This document shows, one piece after another, positions 1 through 5,959 of a DNA stretch of 6,947 nucleotides (position 1 is the stretch's first letter; the number at the start of each line of letters is the position of its first letter). The DNA is taken from contig JBJXFK010000325.1 in the NCBI GenBank assembly GCA_046155505.1, forward strand, positions 1 to 6,947, in the 5' to 3' direction. Below the pieces are notes generated by a model. That model saw only the letters and a list, made by a program, of their open reading frames with translations. It was not told where the DNA came from and ran no database searches. Source of the stretch: JBJXFK01 sp046155505. Lineage in GTDB: Bacteria; Planctomycetota; Phycisphaerae; UBA1845; Fen-1342. The translations under genes were made by a program, and so were the position numbers.

Positions 1-422
1 GATTGCTCGATCACGTCGTCGAGCTGGTCGCGCAGGCCGACGAAATAGTCGTCACCGAGATCGACATCGGCAAGCAACGCCTCAAGTTGTTTGATGTCCG
101 CGACGGCCATGCCGGCAATGGGATCAAGCGTGAGCAGGATTTTCCGCTCCGCTTCGTCGCTCCACGAGCCGATCAGCACGGGCACCGGCGTCTTGGGGTC
201 GACCACCTTCTGACGCGCATGACCGTCGATTAGGCGACCGGTCCGTTCATTGAATAGCAAAGCCCCGGCCCACCCGACCTCCTCGTCATCGATCAACCCC
301 TTGAGCGCTGCCATTTGCGGTGCGGGGTGACGGCGCCAGTTTTGGGGATTCGGCGTCAACGACGCGGACTCGATCCACTCGAGACGAAGCCGGGGTTTGA
401 TGTCTGCAACTTGAACGACCAT
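1..422 (-). CDS. ParB/sulfiredoxin-like N-terminal domain protein, 3' end outside window
   Basis: The first 140 residues are visible and the gene continues past position 1. The ATG at 422-420 is chosen because AAGGAAG (435-429) sits 6 nt upstream. The stretch NPQNWRRHP (residues 24-32), the segment W51-AGALLFNERTGRLIDGHAR-70 and PVPVLIGSW (79-87) form the pattern of phage ParB-like domains. DGHAR (66-70) corresponds to the conserved nucleotide-contact box of ParB (GxxR). The segment LDPIAGM (99-105) follows. In phages this domain is often followed by a DNA methyltransferase domain or acts alone near terminase genes; which applies here lies outside the window. It follows the terminase-like gene after 32 nt, so the two are probably co-transcribed. 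I infer a DNA-binding or DNA-modification role, not necessarily partition. The family call is fairly firm; the function is not. Confidence 0.8.
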   Translation of the reverse strand, partial: MVVQVADIKPRLRLEWIESASLTPNPQNWRRHPAPQMAALKGLIDDEEVGWAGALLFNERTGRLIDGHARQKVVDPKTPVPVLIGSWSDEAERKILLTLDPIAGMAVADIKQLEALLADVDLGDDYFVGLRDQLDDVIEQ

Positions 423-428
423 AAATCA

Positions 429-435
429 CTTCCTT
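429..435 (-). promoter_or_regulatory. Ribosome binding site of the ParB-like gene
   Basis: AAGGAAG on the minus strand, 6 nt before the ATG at 422. It fixes the start. A small 5-bp hairpin (CGGCC 438-442 with GGCCG 448-452) lies just upstream, between this site and the stop codon of the preceding gene, and could affect coupling of the two genes. Confidence 0.6.
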
Positions 436-454
436 CTCGGCCACTTGGGCCGGG

Positions 455-988
455 TTAATCTGTTTCGATCTCAGGCACGACGGTCTGAGCGGCGAGGTCC
501 GCCAGCACACCGCGGATGGCGTCTTCAACGGCTTCTTCGATTTCGAGTTCGTCCATCCCCACGAGCGAGCCGGCCAGTTGGCGTGGCAGCGCCTGCAGGG
601 CCGACCGGACGGCGTGGACGCGACGGATCAAGGCATCTTCGACATCGCGTTTGAGCAGGTACTCGCCAGCCAAAATTCCGCGTTCGAGTTCCAGCTTGTT
701 AGCGCGCACCATCGTGAGCCGGAGTTTGGCGGCGCTAAGCGGGTTGCGGCGCAACGACTCCATCGGATCGGGCGGCGCCTCCCCATCGGTAGCGGGTTCG
801 AGGTCGCGGTACGTGTCGGCGGGGTTGCCTTGCAACGTCCTCGCTGCCCACGCTCGGGCACGTTCGACGTCCCAGGGAGGCGACGCGGCCTGATCCCAAA
901 GCGGGTGGTGCAGCCAGCGACCGACGGCGGTATGGGACTTCCCCAGCGCCGCCGCCAGCGCCCGCACGCTATTCGCCATCTCGGCCAT
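455..988 (-). CDS. Probable phage terminase small subunit (Nu1-like)
   Basis: A 177-aa acidic protein. Residues 6-27 form a helix-turn-helix (NSVRALAAALGKSHTAVGRW). A proline-rich linker follows (about 53-84), then a long helical segment around 85-166 with the pattern KLRLTMVRANKLELERGILAGEYL and RRVHAVRSALQALPRQLAG. An N-terminal HTH followed by 'K.ELERG.L' and an 'R..L..LP..LAG' helix is typical of Nu1-type terminase small subunits, which recognise cos or pac DNA and recruit the large subunit for packaging. Starts are possible at GTG 991, ATG 988 and ATG 979. I chose 988 because AGAGG (1000-996) is 7 nt upstream. It stands first after the long gene-free stretch, so its promoter should lie there. 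A large subunit is expected to the left of the window but is not visible. A general DNA-binding protein with the same architecture is the alternative. Confidence 0.6.
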   Translation of the reverse strand: MAEMANSVRALAAALGKSHTAVGRWLHHPLWDQAASPPWDVERARAWAARTLQGNPADTYRDLEPATDGEAPPDPMESLRRNPLSAAKLRLTMVRANKLELERGILAGEYLLKRDVEDALIRRVHAVRSALQALPRQLAGSLVGMDELEIEEAVEDAIRGVLADLAAQTVVPEIETD

Positions 989-1014
989 CACCGCACCTCT
1001 TCATCCCGCCCTTC

Positions 1015-1046
1015 GTGGCAACCTGGCAACGTGGAAACGTGGAAAC
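1015..1046. repeat. Four tandem octamers upstream of the terminase-like gene
   Basis: On the plus strand the octamers run GTGGCAAC, CTGGCAAC, GTGGAAAC, GTGGAAAC without gaps. The last two are identical and the others differ at one or two positions. A copy in the opposite orientation, GTTTCCAT (7 of 8 bases), lies at 1078-1085. The array ends 15 nt before the Shine-Dalgarno of the terminase-like gene. It would be transcribed as leader if the promoter is further upstream. Possible roles are binding sites for the neighbouring HTH terminase subunit (cos/pac-like), an operator, or a second iteron set. Confidence 0.7.
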
Positions 1047-1175
1047 CGTCAGCGCCAAATTCACGCACGCGGGGGGCGTTTCCATCCCGCGAGGCAGCTA
1101 GGCAGTAAGGTACCTACCGCATTCCTCCACAACATATCATATCGTGTAATCATAGCGCCCGTAGGATACCCGCGC

Positions 1176-1191
1176 CGTTTGGCACCAAACG
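1176..1191. promoter_or_regulatory. Operator-like perfect dyad, 7-bp arms
   Basis: CGTTTGG, a 2-nt centre CA, then CCAAACG. This is a perfect inverted repeat of the size bound by dimeric HTH repressors. It sits about 20 nt on the transcriptional upstream side of an AT-rich patch (1125-1155) that could hold the promoter for the terminase-like gene. The small HTH protein at 4002-4406 is a possible binder, but nothing in the sequence links the two directly. Confidence 0.35.
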
Positions 1192-1348
1192 CGAACCGTG
1201 GCGGCGTGGGCGACGCGGCGCGACCGGGTGGTACGTGGCTACCAGACGACGACTCGCGACAGACGGGCGGGAACGGGCTGGCGAACGGGCCGCGATCGAA
1301 ACCCGGACCCGGCCCGGACGCGGTGACGTACGACATGCTCGCCGCCAA

Positions 1349-1398
1349 CGTCTACGCAACCCCCTCCAACCCCTTCGGAATGCAAAGTTCCGTAGACG
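1349..1398. repeat. Inverted repeat with G-rich loop
   Basis: CGTCTACG (1349-1356) and CGTAGACG (1391-1398) are exact reverse complements separated by 34 nt. On the minus strand the loop contains GGGG, GG and GGGGG runs (about 1358-1374), enough for a two-tetrad quadruplex. A competing inner hairpin, CGGAA (1376-1380) with TTCCG (1388-1392), shares bases with the right arm. It could be a single-strand initiation structure or an RNA leader fold; no function is assigned. Confidence 0.35.
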
Positions 1399-1436
1399 CG
1401 CCGTCTCAGCGCAGGGATCGTGTCGCGCGACCCGCC

Positions 1437-1633
1437 GGTTAGTACCGCACAGTACCGCGGTACCTCCCATTGTTTTCTGAGCGTTCCGTGTGCGCGTGTG
1501 CGCGGGCGCGCGCACGCGTAAAGTTCGGGGGGTGATCGCGGTACATCGCGGTACTAACATCCAATACCCCTATTTTCATAGCGTATTTCGGTACCGCGAT
1601 GCGCCAAAACGATCGCGGTACTACCGCGGTACC
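1437..1633. repeat. Iteron-like cluster, candidate replication origin
   Basis: Eight copies of the heptamer GCGGTAC occur. Forward copies are at 1457-1463, 1538-1544, 1548-1554, 1615-1621 and 1626-1632. Inverted copies (GTACCGC) are at 1442-1448, 1452-1458 and 1591-1597. Four extend to the decamer ATCGCGGTAC: a head-to-tail pair at 1535-1544 and 1545-1554, one at 1612-1621, and one inverted at 1591-1600. An 11-bp inverted pair lies at 1438-1448 and 1548-1558. An AT-rich stretch (1555-1588) sits between two facing copies. The cluster begins 30 nt beyond the primase-helicase stop codon. In P4-like replicons the primase-helicase binds iterons at its own origin, so that is the preferred reading. 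Operators for a repressor are the alternative. Confidence 0.6.
1491..1520. repeat. Alternating purine-pyrimidine GC hairpin
   Basis: Arms 1491-1504 and 1507-1520 pair at 12 of 14 positions around a 2-nt GG centre. The left half, from about 1488 to 1504, is a strict purine-pyrimidine alternation (GTG/GCG repeats), the kind of sequence able to form Z-DNA. No T-run follows on either strand, so it is not a standard intrinsic terminator. It lies between the inverted iteron copies at 1438-1463 and 1535-1558. Confidence 0.45.
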
Positions 1634-1662
1634 AAACCACAAAACGCTCGTTGCAACCGCTC

Positions 1663-3990
1663 TCAGCCGGCCTCCGGCTGGTCAAACTCATGTGCGTAGC
1701 ACAGCCGCAAGCCCTGGTAGAACCGCCCTGTTCGCCCATTTCCCCGGCAGCGCACACCCGCGAAGGCCGCCGCCAGGTCGCGGCCGAACACCTGCTTGGT
1801 CGTGACCATCGAACGTCCGTCTCGTTCGCACCATTCCGTCCAGGCGCGGTACAGCATGTCAGCGTCAATGCGAGCTGAAGGCTCCAGCACGCAGGACTCA
1901 CGCACAAACGCCGTGACAGGCGAAGCGAGGTTTTCCATATCCTGAACTGTTTCGGCAACGGAAGCCGGCTGCACAAAGTGACCGCGCGCATTCAGTCGGC
2001 GAAGGCCTTCGATCGACCACAGGAGAATGCCGGGTAATTCCGTGATGAGTTTGGCGGTCAGCTTCGTGTCTTCCCGGCCGTAGAACGAACGCGTGAGTTG
2101 TAGCATCACGAATCGACCGGCGAGCGCGCCGCTGGCGTCCGTCAGTCGCGGCAGTTCGTTCGTGATGATCATGAAGCGGGTGGGCAATTTCATGGTCACT
2201 GCACCGAGGTACTTTCGATCAACCGTGACGGCGTCTTCGCCCGAGATCGTCAACAGCCGCTCGACCACGGTGCTGATGCCGTCGCCTCCGAAGCGTGCGT
2301 CCGACACGATCGCCAGCGATTTGCCTAGCAGTGGCTGCAACCCAAATGACCCTGCGAGGCTGGACGTGATCGGTGCAACGACGTTCCCGACGCCGACGAG
2401 TCTGGTCAAGATGCGGTCGATCGTGCCCTTGCCCGAACGCTTCGGGCCGATCATGAGCAAAATCTTTTGCTGGCTGGTATCGCCGACGAGGCAGTACCCC
2501 ATCCACTCCTGCAGCAGCTGAATCGACTCGATGTCATCGCCCCATAGCTGGTCCAGGAAGGCGAACCACAATGTCGGGGTCGGCGCGTGCGGGTCGTATT
2601 CAAAGTCGATGGCGTTGATGTTGAACAGCGCCGGCGTCAGGGGCAGCACCTCGTTCGTCATCAGGTTCAGCGTGCCGCTGGGGAACGGCAGCAGCAACTT
2701 CGGGTCGGGTCTGTTCGTTCGACCGTCCATCCAGCACGGCGGCGTGGTCGAGGCTCGAATATGCACGTGGTCGCCGATCGCCTTGATCGCGGCTCCGATG
2801 GTGCTGTCGTTCGAATCAAAATCGACCAGTTCGAGGAGCTTGGTCTGCTTATTCATCTGGTAGCGCTGCGCATCGTGCAACCACGCCTGCAGTCGGTGTC
2901 GGATGCTGGCATCTTCGATGGTCGCATACCGATTGCCGTGCCAGGTCATGAAGGTGTCGGCGTAGCGGACGATCGTGGGACAACCTTCGTGCGTATGGAG
3001 CTCATCGATGTATGCGATCGCGGTCGGCAGCGTCTTCGACGGCGAGAGGACTAGGCGGCCGTTTTCTGGGTTGCGCTCCCCCAGCTTGATCAAGTTGTCG
3101 CCGTCGACCTCTGGCGGGCGGAGCGCACGTCCTCGGCGGGCCCGTTTGTCCGCATCGACTAGTCGCTGTTGAACTTCTGCATCGCTCCATTGGCGCGGGA
3201 AGGGACGGATTTGCTCGTACATCCGGATCGCAGCAAGGCTGTCTGCTGGCGACAAATCGTGTTCCACACAACGGCAGGCGGCGGCGAAAAGCCGGAGTGA
3301 CCCGTCCTGACCGTCTAGGCAGCCCATGCGCTGCATCGAATGGACGCAGCGGCGGATGCGTTGATCGGACGGCATCGAGCTTGTGGTGACTGATTCCGCG
3401 CGCCCCGGACTCGCGCTGGGCAATTCGCCGAGCGCTTTGCGGGTCGCATCAGAAAGCTGCTGGACGGCTGCCAGGAGTTCGGCCCCGTCGACGAGTGCCG
3501 GCTCGGCGTCTTCGTCCTCCCACACGATCGGTTCGCCGCTCTCGTGAATACTGGGCGGAAAGACTGTGTGCTGGCGATTGGACCGCAATTCAACCAGCAT
3601 GCCTGCGGACTTGCTGCGGAACTTTTTCGTCTTCAGCGGCGTCGCACAGCGGTAGATGCGATGCGAACGCGGCTTACTATTGCGCCCAAAGATCGCCGGC
3701 GTGTCGGGCAGGAATTGGTCAGCCAGTTCAACGCACTTCAGATGATCAAGATCGACGTCGATCAGGCCGCCCGAGGGTTCGCCGAGCAATACGCTGACGT
3801 TCATCGGTTCTCGGCCAAAGTGTGCCGTCAGCTGCTCGCGCGCCAGCCGGAGGTCCGGCCATCCATCGACGGTGGGCTTCTTCGAACGCAGCGCCACGGG
3901 CACGAGCGCATATCCGCGATCGAAATACCAGTGTGCCCACTCAAGAACCGAACCGGTGCTTTGAACGAGCTTGAGATTGGTGGACGGCAT
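1663..3990 (-). CDS. Primase-helicase: Prim-Pol domain plus P4/D5-type SF3 helicase
   Basis: A 775-aa replication protein. The ATG at 3990 has GAGG (3999-3996) 5 nt upstream and lies 11 nt after the preceding stop, so the in-frame extension to 4056 is rejected. Residues about 14-170 fit a bifunctional primase-polymerase: GGLIDVDLD (74-82) supplies metal-binding D78 and D80, and SKPRSH (105-110) supplies the S/H motif. Residues about 210-287 resemble a helical primase C-terminal domain. Residues about 365-510 match the D5 N-terminal region (WMDGRTN, LLPFPSGTLNL). The SF3 helicase follows: Walker A GPKRSGKGT (515-523), Walker B-like LAIVSDAR (559-566), sensor MIITNELPRL (607-616) and arginine finger in GALAGRF (R626). 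The C-terminal 90 residues (SPVTAFVRESC onward) resemble the winged-helix DNA-binding tail. It should prime and unwind DNA at the element's origin, and the iteron-like cluster just downstream is the likely target. All core motifs look intact. Confidence 0.93.
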   Translation of the reverse strand: MPSTNLKLVQSTGSVLEWAHWYFDRGYALVPVALRSKKPTVDGWPDLRLAREQLTAHFGREPMNVSVLLGEPSGGLIDVDLDHLKCVELADQFLPDTPAIFGRNSKPRSHRIYRCATPLKTKKFRSKSAGMLVELRSNRQHTVFPPSIHESGEPIVWEDEDAEPALVDGAELLAAVQQLSDATRKALGELPSASPGRAESVTTSSMPSDQRIRRCVHSMQRMGCLDGQDGSLRLFAAACRCVEHDLSPADSLAAIRMYEQIRPFPRQWSDAEVQQRLVDADKRARRGRALRPPEVDGDNLIKLGERNPENGRLVLSPSKTLPTAIAYIDELHTHEGCPTIVRYADTFMTWHGNRYATIEDASIRHRLQAWLHDAQRYQMNKQTKLLELVDFDSNDSTIGAAIKAIGDHVHIRASTTPPCWMDGRTNRPDPKLLLPFPSGTLNLMTNEVLPLTPALFNINAIDFEYDPHAPTPTLWFAFLDQLWGDDIESIQLLQEWMGYCLVGDTSQQKILLMIGPKRSGKGTIDRILTRLVGVGNVVAPITSSLAGSFGLQPLLGKSLAIVSDARFGGDGISTVVERLLTISGEDAVTVDRKYLGAVTMKLPTRFMIITNELPRLTDASGALAGRFVMLQLTRSFYGREDTKLTAKLITELPGILLWSIEGLRRLNARGHFVQPASVAETVQDMENLASPVTAFVRESCVLEPSARIDADMLYRAWTEWCERDGRSMVTTKQVFGRDLAAAFAGVRCRGNGRTGRFYQGLRLCYAHEFDQPEAG
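1664..1680 (-). terminator. Hairpin at the primase-helicase stop codon
   Basis: CAGCCGG and CCGGCTG form a perfect 7-bp stem with a 3-nt loop, overlapping the last codons and the stop. The nearest T-run on the minus strand (TTTT, 1644-1641) is about 20 nt downstream, too far for a canonical intrinsic terminator. It may attenuate transcription or protect the mRNA end rather than terminate. Confidence 0.25.
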
Positions 3991-4001
3991 GACGACCTCG
4001 G

Positions 4002-4406
4002 TTATGCAATTCGGTTCGTGGTGAGTCGGTTGAACGCGGCGCGCTGGGATTTCCAATCGATCATCGCGACGATGTGCCGGAGATCACGTTCCGTGATCGG
4101 ATCGCGACCGCGTTCGGTCCTCGGCAGGAAGAGCAGCGCCTCGACAAGGTCCGGCGCGAGATGAGTCAAGTTCAAAATCTGAGTGAGCCTCGGCTGCGTG
4201 ATGTGCAACGCGGCGGCCAATTCTCGCTGCGTCGCGAACTCGCCGCGGCGCAAGAGGTCGTCGAGGTGAATCGCGAGCGCCGCCAGCCTCGCGACCCGCG
4301 GAATCCGCCCCGGCGGCGGCGGAGGCAATTCGTCGGCCTCGACGACGCGCAGCGACTTCGTTCGATCGGGCCTGCGTTCGACGGTGATGGTGCGCGTGAC
4401 GGTCAT
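4002..4406 (-). CDS. Small helix-turn-helix DNA-binding protein (ParB-HTH-like)
   Basis: A 134-aa basic protein. The ATG at 4406 overlaps the recombinase stop by 4 nt (ATGA) and AGGAGG (4419-4414) lies 7 nt upstream. A basic N-terminus with a five-proline run (28-32) leads to an HTH at about 58-83 (FATQRELAAALHITQPRLTQILNLTHL). It is followed by LAPDLVEALLFLP (83-95) and ITERDLRHI (104-112). This spacing of HTH, 'L.p.l.e.l' helix and following helix resembles the central DNA-binding domain of ParB/KorB proteins, without the N-terminal nucleotide-binding domain. It is placed between recombinase and replication genes and could regulate the operon, act as a recombination directionality factor or bind the origin. 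The fold is reasonably clear; the role is not shown. Confidence 0.75.
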   Translation of the reverse strand: MTVTRTITVERRPDRTKSLRVVEADELPPPPPGRIPRVARLAALAIHLDDLLRRGEFATQRELAAALHITQPRLTQILNLTHLAPDLVEALLFLPRTERGRDPITERDLRHIVAMIDWKSQRAAFNRLTTNRIA

Positions 4407-5959
4407 GCGGCGTCCTCCTGCGTGGGGGTAACCTCGGCGGCGAGGGTGGCGATGCCGGTGTCGCTGAATTCAATCGCGACCTGTTTGGAGGGTCCGTCGT
4501 ACGAGACGCGCCGAACCACCAACTGCACAATTCGGGCCTGTTCCTTGGGCTGCAGCGCAGTCCACACTTGATCGAAGTCGGCTAGCGCCGCCGACACATC
4601 ACGCGTATTCAACGTGTCAGCGCGTAGACGCGCGACGGCGGCGTCGATGTCCGCGAGGCGCTGCGTGGCGGTGTCGATCTGCCGGGAAACCTCGACGATT
4701 CGAGCGGGGTCGACGTCGCTTCCAGCCAGTTCCGCACGGAGCCGCGTTACGCCGCGTTCGACGGTGCGTCGTTCACCGCCGAGGCGTTCGAGCTGCTCTT
4801 CGCGCTGACGCTTGCACTCGCCGACGGTGGCCTTAATCAGCCCGGGGTCGCGACCGATGGCGCGGACTTCGTCGACGACGATGCGCTCGATCTCGCTGGC
4901 GGGCACACTGCGGGTCGGACACGCGGATCGGCCGCGCTTGCATGCAGTCGTGCACTGGTAGTAGCGATACCTTTTCGCACCGCACCCGGTAAAGGTGTGA
5001 TACATGGCACGGTCGCAGTGCTTGCAACGAAGGAGACCACGAAGCAGAGCGCCATGCTTGTTCCGCTGCTCCGGCCCGCCGCGCCCATTGGATTTGAGCA
5101 GGCGCTGCACGCGGTCAAAGAGGCCCGGCAGGACGATTGCCTCATGCTGCCCGTCATACACAGCGCCGTGATGCTTGATTTTTCCAATCACGATCGGGTT
5201 CGTGAGAAGCGCGTGCAATCTCGTCTTATCGAACGGCTGCCCACCGCGTTGCCGTCCGTCGCGAGTCTGCCAAGTCTTACAGCGCCAACCGCGACGCTCG
5301 AGTTCTTCTACGACGGCCAGAAGCGATTTGAGTTCGGTGTACAGCTGGAAGATCTGTAGCGTACGTGATGCTTCGACAGGATTGACGACCAATCGCGGGC
5401 TCGCACCGCTGCGATCCACATCAAAGCCAAGCGCCGGGGTTCCACCGGTCCATCCACCCCGCTGGCGCGTGAGCGCGAGCTTGTCGCGAATTCGCTCCGA
5501 AATCACTTCACGCTCGTACTGGGCAAAAGACAACAACATGTGCAGCGTCAATCGTCCCATCGGCGTCGCGGTGTCGAACGACTGCGTGACCGAAACGATC
5601 GCTACCCCGTGCTGATCGAAGAGCTTGATAAGATCGGCAAAGTCCAGCAGCGAGCGGCTCAGTCGATCGATTTTGTTGACGAGGATGATGTCGATCTTGT
5701 CGGCACTGACATCTGCCAGCAGACGTTTCATTCCGGGCCGATCGGTGTTCGCACCGGAATAGCCGCCGTCGCTGTACACGTCGGGCAACGCAACCCAACC
5801 CTGCGATGCTTGGCTCGCGATGTACGCTTGTGCGGCTGCCAGTTGCGCGTCCAACGAATTGAAGGCCTGCGCGAGTCCCTCTTCGTGGCTTTTGCGCACA
5901 TAGATCGCGCAGCGCTTCCGGGGTGGGCTCTCGCTCGACTTGGCTTGAGTGCGCTTCAC
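4403..5959 (-). CDS. Large serine recombinase (resolvase + recombinase + zinc ribbon)
   Basis: A 518-aa site-specific recombinase. GTG at 5959 is the start: it overlaps the previous stop (GTGA) and GGAGG (5971-5967) is 7 nt upstream; the in-frame extension to 6301 is out-of-frame reading of the neighbour. The resolvase catalytic domain has YVRKS (20-24) with S24 as predicted nucleophile, SLDAQ (35-39), DGGYSGANTDRPG (64-76), KIDRLSRS (96-103), TPMGRL (132-137) and FAQYEREVISERIRDK (145-160). The recombinase domain covers about 165-290 (GGTPALGF, LLTNPIVIGKI). A zinc ribbon begins at CKHC (about 311-314) with further Cys at about 325, 335, 339 and 346. A coiled coil spans about 378-446. All catalytic motifs are present. 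It should integrate or excise the element through a covalent serine-DNA intermediate. No attachment site is evident beside it, which is unusual for a phage-type integrase and suggests att sites lie at the element ends or that it serves another rearrangement. Confidence 0.95.
   Translation of the reverse strand: MKRTQAKSSESPPRKRCAIYVRKSHEEGLAQAFNSLDAQLAAAQAYIASQASQGWVALPDVYSDGGYSGANTDRPGMKRLLADVSADKIDIILVNKIDRLSRSLLDFADLIKLFDQHGVAIVSVTQSFDTATPMGRLTLHMLLSFAQYEREVISERIRDKLALTRQRGGWTGGTPALGFDVDRSGASPRLVVNPVEASRTLQIFQLYTELKSLLAVVEELERRGWRCKTWQTRDGRQRGGQPFDKTRLHALLTNPIVIGKIKHHGAVYDGQHEAIVLPGLFDRVQRLLKSNGRGGPEQRNKHGALLRGLLRCKHCDRAMYHTFTGCGAKRYRYYQCTTACKRGRSACPTRSVPASEIERIVVDEVRAIGRDPGLIKATVGECKRQREEQLERLGGERRTVERGVTRLRAELAGSDVDPARIVEVSRQIDTATQRLADIDAAVARLRADTLNTRDVSAALADFDQVWTALQPKEQARIVQLVVRRVSYDGPSKQVAIEFSDTGIATLAAEVTPTQEDAA

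Larger units (their letters stand above)
989..1662. other. Gene-free region with repeats and dyads (candidate origin/control region)
   Basis: No convincing gene fills these 674 nt between two co-directional genes. Reading frames here are rich in Arg, Pro and Gly and look like frame shadows. The best of them is an 87-residue TTG-start frame on the plus strand at 1179-1442, which has a weak ribosome site, no recognisable domain and lies across several inverted repeats. What the stretch does hold is an octamer array near the terminase gene, an AT-rich patch (about 1125-1155), a 16-bp dyad, a stem-loop with a G-rich loop, a perfect 10-bp palindrome (GTCGCGCGAC, 1422-1431), a GC hairpin and a cluster of iteron-like repeats. 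A promoter for the two leftmost genes is expected here. The AT-rich patch is the best place for it, but I see no clear -35/-10 pair. Confidence 0.7.

Noticed and set aside
1015..1085. CRISPR array
   Set aside because: The repeats are 8 bp, gapless and without spacers, and no cas genes are present.
1179..1442. Plus-strand 87-residue frame rich in Gly, Pro, Asn and Asp
   Set aside because: It starts at TTG with only a weak, distant AGGA, runs opposite to all other genes, crosses several inverted repeats and has no recognisable domain. Its GC-rich third positions leave a small chance that it is real.
1491..1520. Intrinsic terminator at the GC hairpin
   Set aside because: No T-run follows on either strand, and the alternating sequence explains the self-complementarity.
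1061..1560. Minus-strand frames of 95 and 136 residues in the gene-free stretch
   Set aside because: They overlap each other in different frames, are Arg/Pro-rich as expected from GC-rich non-coding DNA, and have no ribosome sites or motifs.
3991..4056. N-terminal extension of the primase-helicase by 22 residues
   Set aside because: It would overlap the HTH gene, and the ATG at 3990 has GAGG 5 nt upstream.
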